From Clostridiaceae bacterium (lineage in GTDB: Bacteria > Bacillota > Clostridia > Peptostreptococcales > Natronincolaceae), in assembly GCA_018432235.1 (NCBI GenBank), contig JAHDLO010000011.1, forward strand, positions 1-64,000: 64,000 bases of DNA, given 5' to 3'. Shown in pieces: positions 7,953 through 16,954 of this stretch (its first letter is position 1; the number at the start of each line of letters is the position of its first letter). The notes beneath the pieces were generated by a model, which made no database searches, had not been told where the DNA came from, and saw only the letters and a list, made by a program, of their open reading frames with translations. The translations under genes were made by a program, and so were the position numbers.

Positions 7953-8765
7953 ATGAAGTATTCTATTGGGGAATTTGCAAATTTATTAGGCGTAACAGTT
8001 GATACACTGAGGCTGTATGAGAAGGAGGGAATCATTAAGCCCATTAGGGATAATAAGAATAACTATAGGTATTTTAATGATTTAGACGCCAGAGATGTTC
8101 TAACCAGCAGGTGGTACAGAAGCCTCCAGCTACCACTAAGGGATGTCGCCCTGATGACAAAAAATCCTTCTATTGAAATGAGCATGCAGAAATTTCAAGA
8201 AGTACAGTTAAATTTAGAAGAGGAGATTAGGGTAAGAATGCGGCTTTTAGAAAAAATTGCTGAAATAAATCGTAGTCTTGCAGAAGTAAAAGAATCTCTC
8301 AACATATGCCAAGTAAAAAAAACGAACGTCATCTATAGAATTAAACAAACCAATGGGGATATACTATTGCAAAATGAAGCCCTAAAGGGAATGGTCAATA
8401 CGTGGATGGAAATGCTGCCCTATACCTTTTATTCCTTTAGAATAGACCAAAAGGAGGTTCAGGCCGAAAGTAATCCCTTCAATTACACCTGGGGTCTTGC
8501 AATGAGCGAGGAGGATATGAGGTATTTTAATGTGGAGGTAAATGAGCATGTTGAGTATATTAGTGCTGCTACCTGCATATCCTCAGTTATTTTTGTCACC
8601 GATGGCGACTATTTAACAAGTGATCGCTTAAAATTTATGTTTGATTATGTAAAGGAAAGGGCCTATGATATTACGGGAGATATTTTTGGTAAAATTATAT
8701 TTACCGAGAAGAAAAAACCACAAGAAGGGTCATACCTGGAAGTAAACATACCGATATCCTCTTAA
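7953..8765 (+). CDS. MerR-family transcriptional regulator with effector domain
   Basis: 270 residues, ATG 7953 with GGGAGG upstream. Residues 1-70 are a MerR winged helix-turn-helix (YSIGEFANLLGVTVDTLRLYEKEGII), followed by a charged coiled-coil linker (about 80-125) and a C-terminal region of about 145 residues of the GyrI/BmrR-like effector-binding length. There is no Cys cluster of the metal-sensing type, so an organic ligand is more likely. A classic MerR-type promoter with a perfect dyad lies about 100 bp downstream in front of the flavin reductase gene, which is the probable target; autoregulation is not evident. Confidence 0.88.
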   Translation: MKYSIGEFANLLGVTVDTLRLYEKEGIIKPIRDNKNNYRYFNDLDARDVLTSRWYRSLQLPLRDVALMTKNPSIEMSMQKFQEVQLNLEEEIRVRMRLLEKIAEINRSLAEVKESLNICQVKKTNVIYRIKQTNGDILLQNEALKGMVNTWMEMLPYTFYSFRIDQKEVQAESNPFNYTWGLAMSEEDMRYFNVEVNEHVEYISAATCISSVIFVTDGDYLTSDRLKFMFDYVKERAYDITGDIFGKIIFTEKKKPQEGSYLEVNIPISS

Positions 8766-8865
8766 AATTCCTAGCGACAGCTGGGTAAATCCGTCAAAGC
8801 TTAAAGGATTATGCATTATTATTTACAAAATCTTTTAAACTTTGATTTTTTTATGTCAAAAATAC

Positions 8866-8894
8866 TTGACCCTGGTACAGCACCAGGGTATAAA
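8866..8894 (+). promoter_or_regulatory. MerR-type promoter with 7-bp operator dyad
   Basis: TTGACC (8866-8871) and TATAAA (8889-8894) are 17 nt apart. CCCTGGT (8870-8876) and ACCAGGG (8882-8888) form a perfect dyad with a 5-nt centre filling the spacer, the layout that MerR-family regulators bind to realign the promoter. The divergence from the usual 19-20 nt MerR spacing is noted. Confidence 0.75.
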
Positions 8895-8977
8895 ATGATA
8901 GACATAGCCCATGATTGCATATAAAATGTCAAAAACCAGGGCTATTATTAGGAAAAAGAGATGGGAGGAAGTAATGT

Positions 8978-10906
8978 ATGGGAGGAAAAAAAGGAATCAA
9001 GAGAGCTTCTATTTTACTAATCTGTATGCTAATGGTTGTATCATTAATCAGCGGATGCACCCAGCAGATTGTAGGATCGCCTCAAGCCAGTGTATTCACT
9101 TCAGGTACTTATACCAGTAAAGGTACGGGCTTTGGTGGAGAGCTAGAAATTGAAGTAAGCTTCAGCGAGACCGAAATCACAGACGTGAAAATTTTAAATC
9201 ATTCAGAAACCAAAAATATTGGTGATCTTGCACTTGAAAGAATAAAAAACCAAATAGTATCGCAGCAGACATTGGCTGTAGAAGCTGTATCAGGCGCTAC
9301 AAGGTCCAGTAATGCAATATTAGAAGCAGTTGAAGATGCAGTAAAGCAAGCCGGTGGTAATGTAGAGGCTTTAAAATCCAATGCTGCACCGAAGCCTGGA
9401 GAAGGAAAAGTTGAGAAGCTGGAGGCTGACGTGGTTGTAGTTGGCGGTGGCGCATCAGGTGTGTCAGCTGCAGTGGCAGCCGGAGATAAAGGGGCTAAGG
9501 TCATTCTGCTGGAGAAGACTGCCGTTATTGGAGGTGCCAGCAATTTATCCTGGGCAGGTAAATTTTTTAATTCATCGATTGCAGTTGAAAATAATGTAGT
9601 AGTTAATCTGGAGGAAGAGATAGCAGCATGGGTTGAAAAAAATGCATGGCGAGTTGACGCTGCAGTGATAAGACAATATGTAACTCAATCTGGAGAAACC
9701 TTTAATTGGCTGGCAGATAAGGGGTATGTAACTCAATTCCTTAATTTAGGTGGTGAGCAAATGCATCTCCTACCACCATATGCAGACCGTCAGGCAATAC
9801 TTAGGGCAATGCTGGCGGAGTCAGTAGAAAAAAATGGCGGACAGGTTATCACCGAAACTACTGCCAAGAAGCTGATTACAAATGAAAAAGGTGAGATTAC
9901 AGGAGTCATAGCAGAAATGCTAGATGGTAGTACTTTAGAGATAACGGCCAAAAGTGTTGTTTTAGCAACAGGAGGCTATGCAGCAAATAGTGAAATGGTG
10001 AAGGAGTTCTTTGGCTTTGAAGGCGTTAACGGCGGACTCGGTCAAAACGTTGGAGAAGGTCTGGCAATGGCATGGGAGGCAGGCGCAAGGGTTCCAGACA
10101 ACATTGGCGGGCAAATGCTGCATCAAACCCTAGCAAGGGCAACAGAAGCATTAAAGGCACAATATGAGCCCTTTGAAGCCAGCTATCCTCTTATGCTTAC
10201 CTATCTTCCAAATTTCATGAATGTGGGCGTGTCAGGTGCAAGATTTAGAGACGAAGCAGCAACCTTGAAGGCGGTTGCGGCAGCCAACACCAGTGCATTC
10301 CATGGTCCATTCCACTATGTCATTGTTTCACAGCAGCAATTGGATTCTTTGACACAAGAAGGAATGAAGGGAGTTAAGGCGCCTAAGCTTCCCGGAATGC
10401 CACCAGAGTTTTACTTGGGCTTCGCTCAGCAGTTTACTCTGGAGAATCCGTGGGAGAATGCAAGCAAGGTATTTGATTCTATGGTTGAAAATGGTCATGG
10501 ATTTAAAGGGGATACATTAGAGGAATTGGCACAAAATGCAGGAATGGATGTTGAGTTATTTGTAGAAACCTTTAAAAACTATGAGGAAGCAACTAAAACA
10601 GGTGTAGATGTTGAGTTTGGTAAATCAGCAGACTATTTAATTCCTATGGGAGAAAAGGGACCCTATTATGCAATTGTAGCTGAAGTAAATAACCTTGGCT
10701 CTATTGGAGGTGTATTAATCAACAGAAGCTTTCAGATTCTTAATCAAGACCGTATTCCGATGAAGGGACTATACGCAGTAGGCGTGGAAGCGGCAGGTGT
10801 TCTGTACAATGACACATATATTGGCAATGGAGTTGGCATAGGCTATGCATTTACATCAGGCCGACTTGGTGGAGAATATGCAGCAAATTATGAATTAGAA
10901 AAATAA
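8978..10906 (+). CDS. Lipoprotein FMN/FAD-dependent reductase (fumarate/urocanate reductase-like)
   Basis: 642 residues, ATG 8978 with GGGAGGAAG nearby. Domains in order: lipoprotein signal peptide with lipobox LISGC (Cys27); an FMN-binding domain (about 40-125) with SGATRS at 105-110, where Thr108 is the expected covalent FMN attachment site added by ApbE; then a flavoprotein of the fumarate reductase/succinate dehydrogenase type (FAD motif GGGASG at 156-161, EKTAVIGGASN, C-terminal NDTYIGNGVGIGYAFTSGR). It should be an extracytoplasmic, membrane-tethered reductase of an unsaturated carboxylate, serving as an anaerobic electron sink. No haem motif is seen. The substrate is unknown. The upstream MerR-type promoter suggests induction by that substrate. 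Confidence 0.85.
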   Translation: MGGKKGIKRASILLICMLMVVSLISGCTQQIVGSPQASVFTSGTYTSKGTGFGGELEIEVSFSETEITDVKILNHSETKNIGDLALERIKNQIVSQQTLAVEAVSGATRSSNAILEAVEDAVKQAGGNVEALKSNAAPKPGEGKVEKLEADVVVVGGGASGVSAAVAAGDKGAKVILLEKTAVIGGASNLSWAGKFFNSSIAVENNVVVNLEEEIAAWVEKNAWRVDAAVIRQYVTQSGETFNWLADKGYVTQFLNLGGEQMHLLPPYADRQAILRAMLAESVEKNGGQVITETTAKKLITNEKGEITGVIAEMLDGSTLEITAKSVVLATGGYAANSEMVKEFFGFEGVNGGLGQNVGEGLAMAWEAGARVPDNIGGQMLHQTLARATEALKAQYEPFEASYPLMLTYLPNFMNVGVSGARFRDEAATLKAVAAANTSAFHGPFHYVIVSQQQLDSLTQEGMKGVKAPKLPGMPPEFYLGFAQQFTLENPWENASKVFDSMVENGHGFKGDTLEELAQNAGMDVELFVETFKNYEEATKTGVDVEFGKSADYLIPMGEKGPYYAIVAEVNNLGSIGGVLINRSFQILNQDRIPMKGLYAVGVEAAGVLYNDTYIGNGVGIGYAFTSGRLGGEYAANYELEK

Positions 10907-10925
10907 CAGTGTGTATCGTAAAAAA

Positions 10926-10950
10926 GATCAGATCAATTTCTGATCTTTTT
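10926..10950 (+). terminator. Bidirectional-looking intrinsic terminator
   Basis: GATCAG (10926-10931) and CTGATC (10940-10945) flank an 8-nt loop, with an A run before and a T run after the stem. Confidence 0.8.
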
Positions 10951-11140
10951 TATTTTGCCTCTTTTGCGATATAAAGAACATTCATCGACTACCTTATTAT
11001 TAAAGTTATATAGAAATTATTTCCATGATGTATTATAATAATTTTATATTCAAAATTAATATTATTTTGGGAATTTTCAAATTCTGAAAACATGTAAGAG
11101 CTACCATAATGGTAAAGCACGTTTAAAAGGGCTTTCAGTG

Positions 11141-11166
11141 ATCTTGAACCGTACCCCTGTCAAGAT
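11141..11166. repeat. Divergent REP-like palindrome
   Basis: ATCTTGA and TCAAGAT arms enclose ACCGTACCCCTG, resembling the ACCGTCCCCTTG core of the REP-like family. The remainder of the 10951-11225 gap is AT-rich with no gene. Confidence 0.4.
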
Positions 11167-11225
11167 GATTTAAAATGCTTCAAGCCATTATGAAGGCTAC
11201 ACATTAATGATTTCGAGGTGCTGAG

Positions 11226-13637
11226 ATGAAAAAACTTAATTTTCCACTGTGTATTGGCATTATGCTATTAATTATTCTATCTGTCATATCCTTCTTTCCA
11301 AAGCTATTCACAGATATTGACCCTACTACAACCAGTCAATTTAAAATCCTAAAGGAAGCAAATGAAAATGGATATGTAACTACTTCGATCGAAAGCCACC
11401 CTGCAAAGCCGGATAAAGAAAATATATTAGGTACGGATGAGCTGGGCAGGGATATTTATGCAAGGCTGATTTATGGCACGCAGACAACCTTAAAAGCCGC
11501 TATTTTGGTGGTTTTATTCAGGCTTTTACTGGCTGTCCCCATAGGACTTGCTGCCGGTATTGGAATCAAAATATTTTCATATGTCATTAAGCTCTTTAAT
11601 ACAATTTTTACTGCGATTCCGATTTTATTCGTATCTATCTTTATTTTGAATTTAAGATATGTGACCAATCTTTCGACAGACAAATCGATTATAGCCTTTG
11701 GGTTGGTTTTATCAATTCTAGGCTGGAGCAAATTAGCCAGACAAATAGAAGAAAAAGCAAGCAAGATTATGAATGAAGAATTTATTGAAGGGGAAATCGC
11801 TGTAGGTAAAAGTAAAATCCAAATCGCTGTACAAAATATGCTGCCTCATTTGGTTCCTTCTCTTATCAGCTTTGTATTCCTGGAAATCGGCCTAGTTACT
11901 TTTCTATTGGCACAGCTAAGCATATTTGGTGTTTTTATTGGACCCAGAGTACCGCTAATGGCCCTAGAAGGCAATGTTGCACGTTGGTACTTGGCTTCAG
12001 ATCCAGAATGGGCCGCTCTGCTATCTCAAATGCTGTTGTACAATCGTATCGGTAAGTACTGGGTGGGTCTTTATCCTGCGCTGGCCTTTGCAGTTGGTAT
12101 TTTGGCCTTTAATTTAACAGGAGAAGGTCTTCGAATAGAATTTGAAAAAAGAAACTCTAAAGTCGTATCGAATATAAGGAGCTTCGGCTTTGTTTTTTCA
12201 CCTAAAATATATATCCTGCAAATCCGCAGATTTAAAGAATATTACAAGCCAGTTATTACAAAGACCTTCTGCATAATTGTCCTATTAACCTATATGTTAA
12301 TGCCTGCAGCTAAAAGCTTATATATTTTTGAAACAGATTACGCTATAGAAAATCTAAAGCAGCTGATGAAGCCCGAGTATGAGGGCAGACTGGTTGGCTA
12401 TGAAGGAAATTACTTAGCGGGTGAGTATATTATTGACACATTGGAATCATATGGTTTGGAGCCCTATGATGGGGAAAGCTACATACAGACCTTTCCGATT
12501 TCAAAGGATCGTGGCGGTTCAGCGGGTGCTGTTGTTGTAGAAGAGGCTATGATCAATTTAAAGCATGAGGATGGAGAAAACAGCACATATATACTTCATC
12601 AGGATTTTGAAGTAGCAGCCTTTAGCACATTGGATATGATGGGAGCCACATTGGATGAAGAAGGCTTTATCACCCTTGAAGGCAGTACCTTTGATGTTTT
12701 GGAGCAGTATGCAGAAAGAGTTAAGGCAGGAGAAGCGGCCAGGAGTCTTATGTATGTTGGATTTTTTGATAGCTATGCATATGTTCAGCGGAGCATCTTT
12801 GATCTAAGCTATAGATCTTCTGCACCAACGCATGTATCCTTTTTTATAGTAGAAAATTATTCTCGGCAGGTAGTAACAACCTCGCTTCGCACCAGTCATG
12901 TCATAATTCCAAAGGGGGAGCTGGCAGAAAAGCTGAAGACAGGCACGCATACTGTTGAAATAAAAATAAAGCCCCCTAAAGCCCCAGCCAGTGAGGGAAG
13001 AAATATATTTGCAGTTTTACCTGGTAAGGACTGGCATCAACCGAGGGACAGTCAAAGCAAAAAAGAGGTTATCATTGTAGGCGCTTCCTATGATGGTATA
13101 GGAATGTCCAATGGAGAAACAAGCGCGATGAGAGCCTCCCGGGCCGCCATTAATCTTGAAATCGCTAGAGTCCTTTCACAAATGGAGGAAAAGCTGGACA
13201 AAACCATTGTGTTTGCCTTCTGGGATGGAGAGTCAATTTCTAGTAATGGCGCCAACTACTACAATGTTTATGATAGAATATTTCACCAAACAGACTATTT
13301 AGTATATTATTTTGATGTAGGCTATGCAAGTAAAAATGATGGTATCAATGTATATATTGAAAGTCCGGCCCTATTTAAAGTAGATACCTTTGATATGACT
13401 AAAAGCATTCACGAAAGACTTAAAAAGCAGAATATAAAATTTTCTTCGACACCAGCCTACGCCTCTACCTTCAACAGCATTGGACAAAATCTTTATTTGA
13501 AGCTATCTATAAATACTACCGATTTTTACTATATGGATACGGATAAGGATACTATTGAAAATATTGATAGAAGGCAGTTAAAAAACATAGGACAGCTTTT
13601 AATCGATCTTATAACCATGAATGAACATTTTAAATAG
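11226..13637 (+). CDS. ABC transporter permease (DppC/OppC type) fused to a degenerate M28 peptidase domain
   Basis: 803 residues, ATG 11226 after GAGGTG. Residues 1-320 are a DppC/OppC-type permease: an N-terminal membrane segment, the GTDELGRDIYARLIYGTQTT motif near 60-80, further membrane spans and an EAA-type loop (GEIAVGKSK). A further membrane segment (about 347-367) leads to an extracytoplasmic M28-like domain (YEGRLVGYEGNYLAGEYI near 380-400, then 530-800). Metal-ligand motifs are eroded: the usual HxD is Ser-Tyr-Asp (Ser621, Asp623), the second Asp motif is absent, and the Glu-Glu pair is Glu669-Ser670. It is probably not an active peptidase. The operon has no separate binding protein, so the domain may capture peptides; that is inference. 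Confidence 0.85.
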   Translation: MKKLNFPLCIGIMLLIILSVISFFPKLFTDIDPTTTSQFKILKEANENGYVTTSIESHPAKPDKENILGTDELGRDIYARLIYGTQTTLKAAILVVLFRLLLAVPIGLAAGIGIKIFSYVIKLFNTIFTAIPILFVSIFILNLRYVTNLSTDKSIIAFGLVLSILGWSKLARQIEEKASKIMNEEFIEGEIAVGKSKIQIAVQNMLPHLVPSLISFVFLEIGLVTFLLAQLSIFGVFIGPRVPLMALEGNVARWYLASDPEWAALLSQMLLYNRIGKYWVGLYPALAFAVGILAFNLTGEGLRIEFEKRNSKVVSNIRSFGFVFSPKIYILQIRRFKEYYKPVITKTFCIIVLLTYMLMPAAKSLYIFETDYAIENLKQLMKPEYEGRLVGYEGNYLAGEYIIDTLESYGLEPYDGESYIQTFPISKDRGGSAGAVVVEEAMINLKHEDGENSTYILHQDFEVAAFSTLDMMGATLDEEGFITLEGSTFDVLEQYAERVKAGEAARSLMYVGFFDSYAYVQRSIFDLSYRSSAPTHVSFFIVENYSRQVVTTSLRTSHVIIPKGELAEKLKTGTHTVEIKIKPPKAPASEGRNIFAVLPGKDWHQPRDSQSKKEVIIVGASYDGIGMSNGETSAMRASRAAINLEIARVLSQMEEKLDKTIVFAFWDGESISSNGANYYNVYDRIFHQTDYLVYYFDVGYASKNDGINVYIESPALFKVDTFDMTKSIHERLKKQNIKFSSTPAYASTFNSIGQNLYLKLSINTTDFYYMDTDKDTIENIDRRQLKNIGQLLIDLITMNEHFK

Positions 13638-13638
13638 G

Positions 13639-13800
13639 CCAGTGCCTCCACCTTAATCCTTAGTTTAGAAGCGGTTAAATTTCTTCAGGACTGCGTTGTC
13701 GTCAGTTGCAATATAGCCCGATATTGCTTCCTCCTCCGCCTTGGCCTGAAAAAATTTTCCTCGCTGCTATTCCTAAATTTTAAAGTGGTCAGGGCACTAG
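13639..13800. mobile_element. MITE-like element, copy 2 (162 bp)
   Basis: It has the same length as copy 1 and the opposite orientation. The ends CCAGTGCCTCCACC (13639) and GTGGTCAGGGCACTAG (to 13800) form imperfect inverted repeats. The centre holds GCGTTGTCGTCAGTTG, a small palindrome GCAATAT-agcccg-ATATTGC (about 13710-13729) and CTCCTCCGCCTTGGCC. It begins just after the stop of the fused permease and ends 14 bases before the next start, so it sits inside the transcript of an intact operon. Confidence 0.7.
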
Positions 13801-13814
13801 GAAGGGGGAAGCAT

Positions 13815-14762
13815 ATGAACAAGACAGCATTAAGAAAAATACTTAGCAGAATTGCAATAAATATAATCAGCTTACTTTTAATCATATTTCTAGTTATAGC
13901 GACAATTAATATTTCTCCAGATTTAGGATTTGAAATTACAGATAACAGAGGAAATATTATCAGCAATATAAATTATGAAGCGTATAAAAGCACTGTTGTT
14001 GAATCTGTAAAAGGGCTTTTTTCTGGGCAATACTTTGAAACAGTCATATTCAGAAAAGGCATTGTAGTGACAGAGGCAATGAAAATCGCTTTAGGCAGAA
14101 GCATGAGGGTTTTGTTTATTTCATTTATATTGGCAATGACCTTGGGTATCCCCAAAGGGATATTTGATAGCAGGAGAAAGAAAAAGCAGTCCACCTTTAA
14201 GCTGCTTCAGACCTTAATCCCTTTATCTGTGCCGGATGTATTAATTATAAGTCTAGTGCAGTTATTGGGGTTGTACCTGTACAAGAATAAGATCTCTATA
14301 TTTGGTATAGGCCCAGTTATGTATATCGGGTACGAGCATTGGACCCATTATATATATCCTATAATCGCCCTCTCCTTAATTCCAGTGGCATATATAGCCA
14401 GAGTCACTTCGACCTCGATAGAAACGGTTTACGATCGGGACTATATACTTGCGGCTAGGGGGAAGGGGTGCTCAGAGACAAGAATCATACTTAATCATAG
14501 CATGAGAAATGTATTGACGGATTTAATTGCTTCATTTCCGGCCATTGTTTCTATCATGTTTTCAAGCCTGTTTATAGTAGAGCGGCTATTTTATTTTCCT
14601 GGTGTAACCTTTGAAATGATGGAATATTACACAAGACCGGCAACGGATGGCAGCACAACCGTCGCACTGCTATGCTTTGCTGTAGCCTTAGCCATCATAT
14701 TTTTTCTTCTATATACAGCACTGGATATCCTAAGGCAGGTAATAGTGCCCCGCCGCAATTAA
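13815..14762 (+). CDS. ABC transporter permease (DppB/OppB type)
   Basis: 315 residues from ATG 13815, preceded by AAGGGGG; the longer frame from 13785 begins inside the MITE and is rejected. The N-terminal membrane segment (about 15-35) is followed by a short exported loop and the core permease domain (PF00528-like) with five spans; the coupling loop reads YILAARGKGCSETRIILNHSMRN, the family EAA motif. It pairs with the fused permease upstream and the two ATPases downstream. The exported loop after the first segment, about 60 residues, is shorter than in many OppB proteins. Confidence 0.88.
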   Translation: MNKTALRKILSRIAINIISLLLIIFLVIATINISPDLGFEITDNRGNIISNINYEAYKSTVVESVKGLFSGQYFETVIFRKGIVVTEAMKIALGRSMRVLFISFILAMTLGIPKGIFDSRRKKKQSTFKLLQTLIPLSVPDVLIISLVQLLGLYLYKNKISIFGIGPVMYIGYEHWTHYIYPIIALSLIPVAYIARVTSTSIETVYDRDYILAARGKGCSETRIILNHSMRNVLTDLIASFPAIVSIMFSSLFIVERLFYFPGVTFEMMEYYTRPATDGSTTVALLCFAVALAIIFFLLYTALDILRQVIVPRRN

Positions 14763-14807
14763 TAATACCAAAACTAAAAACTAGGATAGGTATAGTAGGA
14801 GGTAACA

Positions 14808-15773
14808 ATGAGACGATTACAAATTAAAGAATTAAAAACCTACTTCCATATAGATGGTGAAATAATTCCAGCTGTAGATGGAGTTAGCTTTCATATAGAT
14901 AGGGGAGAGATACTGGCTATCGTAGGGGAATCCGGAAGCGGTAAAAGTATAACTGCTTTATCCATCATGGGGCTAATCAAATCTCCGGGGAAAATAGAAG
15001 GCGGAGAGATTCTATTTAATGACACAAACCTGCTGGACTATAAGGAAAAGCAAATGCGTCAAATCAGGGGAAATAAAATAAGCATGGTTTATCAGGAGCC
15101 GATGTCCTCCTTAAATCCTATGATAAGAATAGGGGATCAAGTCGCAGAAGTCCTTATCATACATAAAAAAATGTCAAAGGCAGAGGCGAAAAAGCAAGCC
15201 ATTGAGGTAATGGAAGCCGTTGGGATACAGGATGCAGGTCGACGCTATAATGATTATCCAGCACAATTTAGTGGTGGCATGAGACAGCGAATTATGATCG
15301 CTATGGCGATCGTATGTCATCCAGAGCTGATCATAGCGGACGAGCCTACCACAGCTTTAGATGTCACCATACAGGCTGAAATACTGGAGCTTCTAAAGGG
15401 CTTAATAAAGCAGAACAGCATGTCCATGCTCTTAATAACCCATGACCTAGGTGTTGTGGCAGAAACGGCAGATCGGGTATGTGTTATGTATTGTGGCAAA
15501 ATTATGGAGGAAAGCAGTAAGGCTGGTTTATTTAAAAATCCGTTGAATCCGTATACACAAGGCTTGATTCAATGCATACCAAGAATAGACGATAAGGCAG
15601 AGGTGCTATATACCATAGGTGGTAATGTACCCCACCCAACGGATTTTCCTAAGGGCTGTAGATTTTCTACAAGATGTCCCAAGGTTATGGAAAAATGTAT
15701 AGCTGAGCTACCGCCACTGATGGCAGTGGAAGAAAATCATTCAGTGCGATGCTGGCTATATGATAAAGAATAA
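14808..15773 (+). CDS. Dipeptide/oligopeptide ABC transporter ATP-binding protein (DppD type)
   Basis: 321 residues with the DppD/OppD layout: Walker A GESGSGKS (40-47), Q-loop YQEP, signature SGGMRQR, Walker B LIIADEPTTALD, switch His in ITHD, and the C-terminal oligopeptide-transporter extension with a Cys pair in GCRFSTRCP. That extension can hold an iron-sulfur cluster in some homologues. It follows the DppB-type permease by 45 bp with GTAGGAGGTAAC before the ATG. It powers the transporter together with the next ATPase. Confidence 0.93.
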   Translation: MRRLQIKELKTYFHIDGEIIPAVDGVSFHIDRGEILAIVGESGSGKSITALSIMGLIKSPGKIEGGEILFNDTNLLDYKEKQMRQIRGNKISMVYQEPMSSLNPMIRIGDQVAEVLIIHKKMSKAEAKKQAIEVMEAVGIQDAGRRYNDYPAQFSGGMRQRIMIAMAIVCHPELIIADEPTTALDVTIQAEILELLKGLIKQNSMSMLLITHDLGVVAETADRVCVMYCGKIMEESSKAGLFKNPLNPYTQGLIQCIPRIDDKAEVLYTIGGNVPHPTDFPKGCRFSTRCPKVMEKCIAELPPLMAVEENHSVRCWLYDKE

Positions 15774-15820
15774 AAAATTCCTCAGAAATCGTCATACTTG
15801 TAGAGAAGGGGAGATTTGCA

Positions 15821-16825
15821 ATGAAAATGATTGAGGTGGTTGATTTAAAAAAGCACTTTACATTAAACACATCAGTTCTGAATACAGAAATTACTGAGGT
15901 AAAGGCAGTAAATGGCGTCAGCTTTCACATCGATGAAGGAGAAACCTTGGGTCTGGTAGGAGAGTCCGGTAGTGGAAAAACCACTACGGGAAAGCTGATA
16001 CTTAGACTACTCAAGCCTACAGATGGAAAAATACTTTTTGAAGAGCGGGATATTAATGAAATAAAAGATAGAGAATTTAGGAAAATACGAAAGGATATAC
16101 AGGTGATTTTTCAAAATCCCTATGCCTCCCTTGATCCTAAAATGACCATAGAGGATATCCTGACCCAACCCCTAACCATACATAAAATAGTACCGCCTTT
16201 AGAGTTTAAGAAGGAATGCGTCAGATTATTAGATATGGTAGGCTTGTCGGCAAAGGATGCAAAGAAATTTCCCCATGAGTTTAGCGGTGGACAAAGGCAG
16301 CGTATTGGCATAGCCAGGGCTATTGCGACTAAACCGAAATTTATCGTATGTGATGAGCCAGTATCTGCCTTAGATATATCCATACAGTCTCAGATACTTA
16401 ATCTAATGATGGCGCTTAAAAAGGAATTTAAGCTATCCTACCTATTTATCGCCCATGGGCTGAATGTTATAAAGCATGTAAGTGATAGGGTTGCAGTGAT
16501 GTACTTAGGAAAAATAGTAGAAATGGGCGCAGTAGAGGATATATACACCTCTCCAAAGCACCCTTATACAAAAGCGCTTATGTCGGCCTCCCCTATACCA
16601 GACCCTGATATCAAAAGAGAAAGAATCATACTAAAGGACGAAATACCAAGTCCTATCCATATACCCTCAGGCTGTGCCTTCCATACCAGATGTCCCTCCT
16701 GTATGGATATATGCAAGCATAAGACGCCAGAGCTGCGAACGGAAAATGGCCATAGTGTCGCCTGCCATCTGTCATTGGGGACGGTTCTCGGTGACAACAA
16801 TGTCAACGGGGACGGTTCTTGCTGA
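15821..16825 (+). CDS. Dipeptide/oligopeptide ABC transporter ATP-binding protein (DppF type)
   Basis: 334 residues. Walker A GESGSGKT (47-54), signature SGGQRQR, Walker B FIVCDEPVSALD, and the C-terminal CAFHTRCPSC extension typical of DppF/OppF. The switch residue follows FIAHG (His in AHG rather than the usual THD). The normal family C-terminus ends near SVACHL. The last ~16 codons here are read from two tandem REP-like elements (16770-16827), so the tail looks acquired by repeat insertion. It is the last gene of the operon. Confidence 0.9.
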   Translation: MKMIEVVDLKKHFTLNTSVLNTEITEVKAVNGVSFHIDEGETLGLVGESGSGKTTTGKLILRLLKPTDGKILFEERDINEIKDREFRKIRKDIQVIFQNPYASLDPKMTIEDILTQPLTIHKIVPPLEFKKECVRLLDMVGLSAKDAKKFPHEFSGGQRQRIGIARAIATKPKFIVCDEPVSALDISIQSQILNLMMALKKEFKLSYLFIAHGLNVIKHVSDRVAVMYLGKIVEMGAVEDIYTSPKHPYTKALMSASPIPDPDIKRERIILKDEIPSPIHIPSGCAFHTRCPSCMDICKHKTPELRTENGHSVACHLSLGTVLGDNNVNGDGSC

Positions 16826-16827
16826 CA
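16770..16827. repeat. Tandem pair of REP-like elements overlapping a gene end
   Basis: Two 27-nt units, 16770-16796 and 16801-16827, both run TGTCA..GGGGACGGTTCT...TGACA. They share the core with 57492-57557 and 61760-61841. The first and most of the second lie inside the 3' end of the DppF-type gene. Confidence 0.75.
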
Positions 16828-16954
16828 ATATTTTGGGAAAAAATATTGCAGTAAAATATGTAAAAGCTTTAAAATTCGGTATTTTGAAGATAAAACTTTA
16901 AAAAATGAGAAGAATGAAAAGTCAAAAAGCTTATATTAGGAAGGTGTTACGGTA

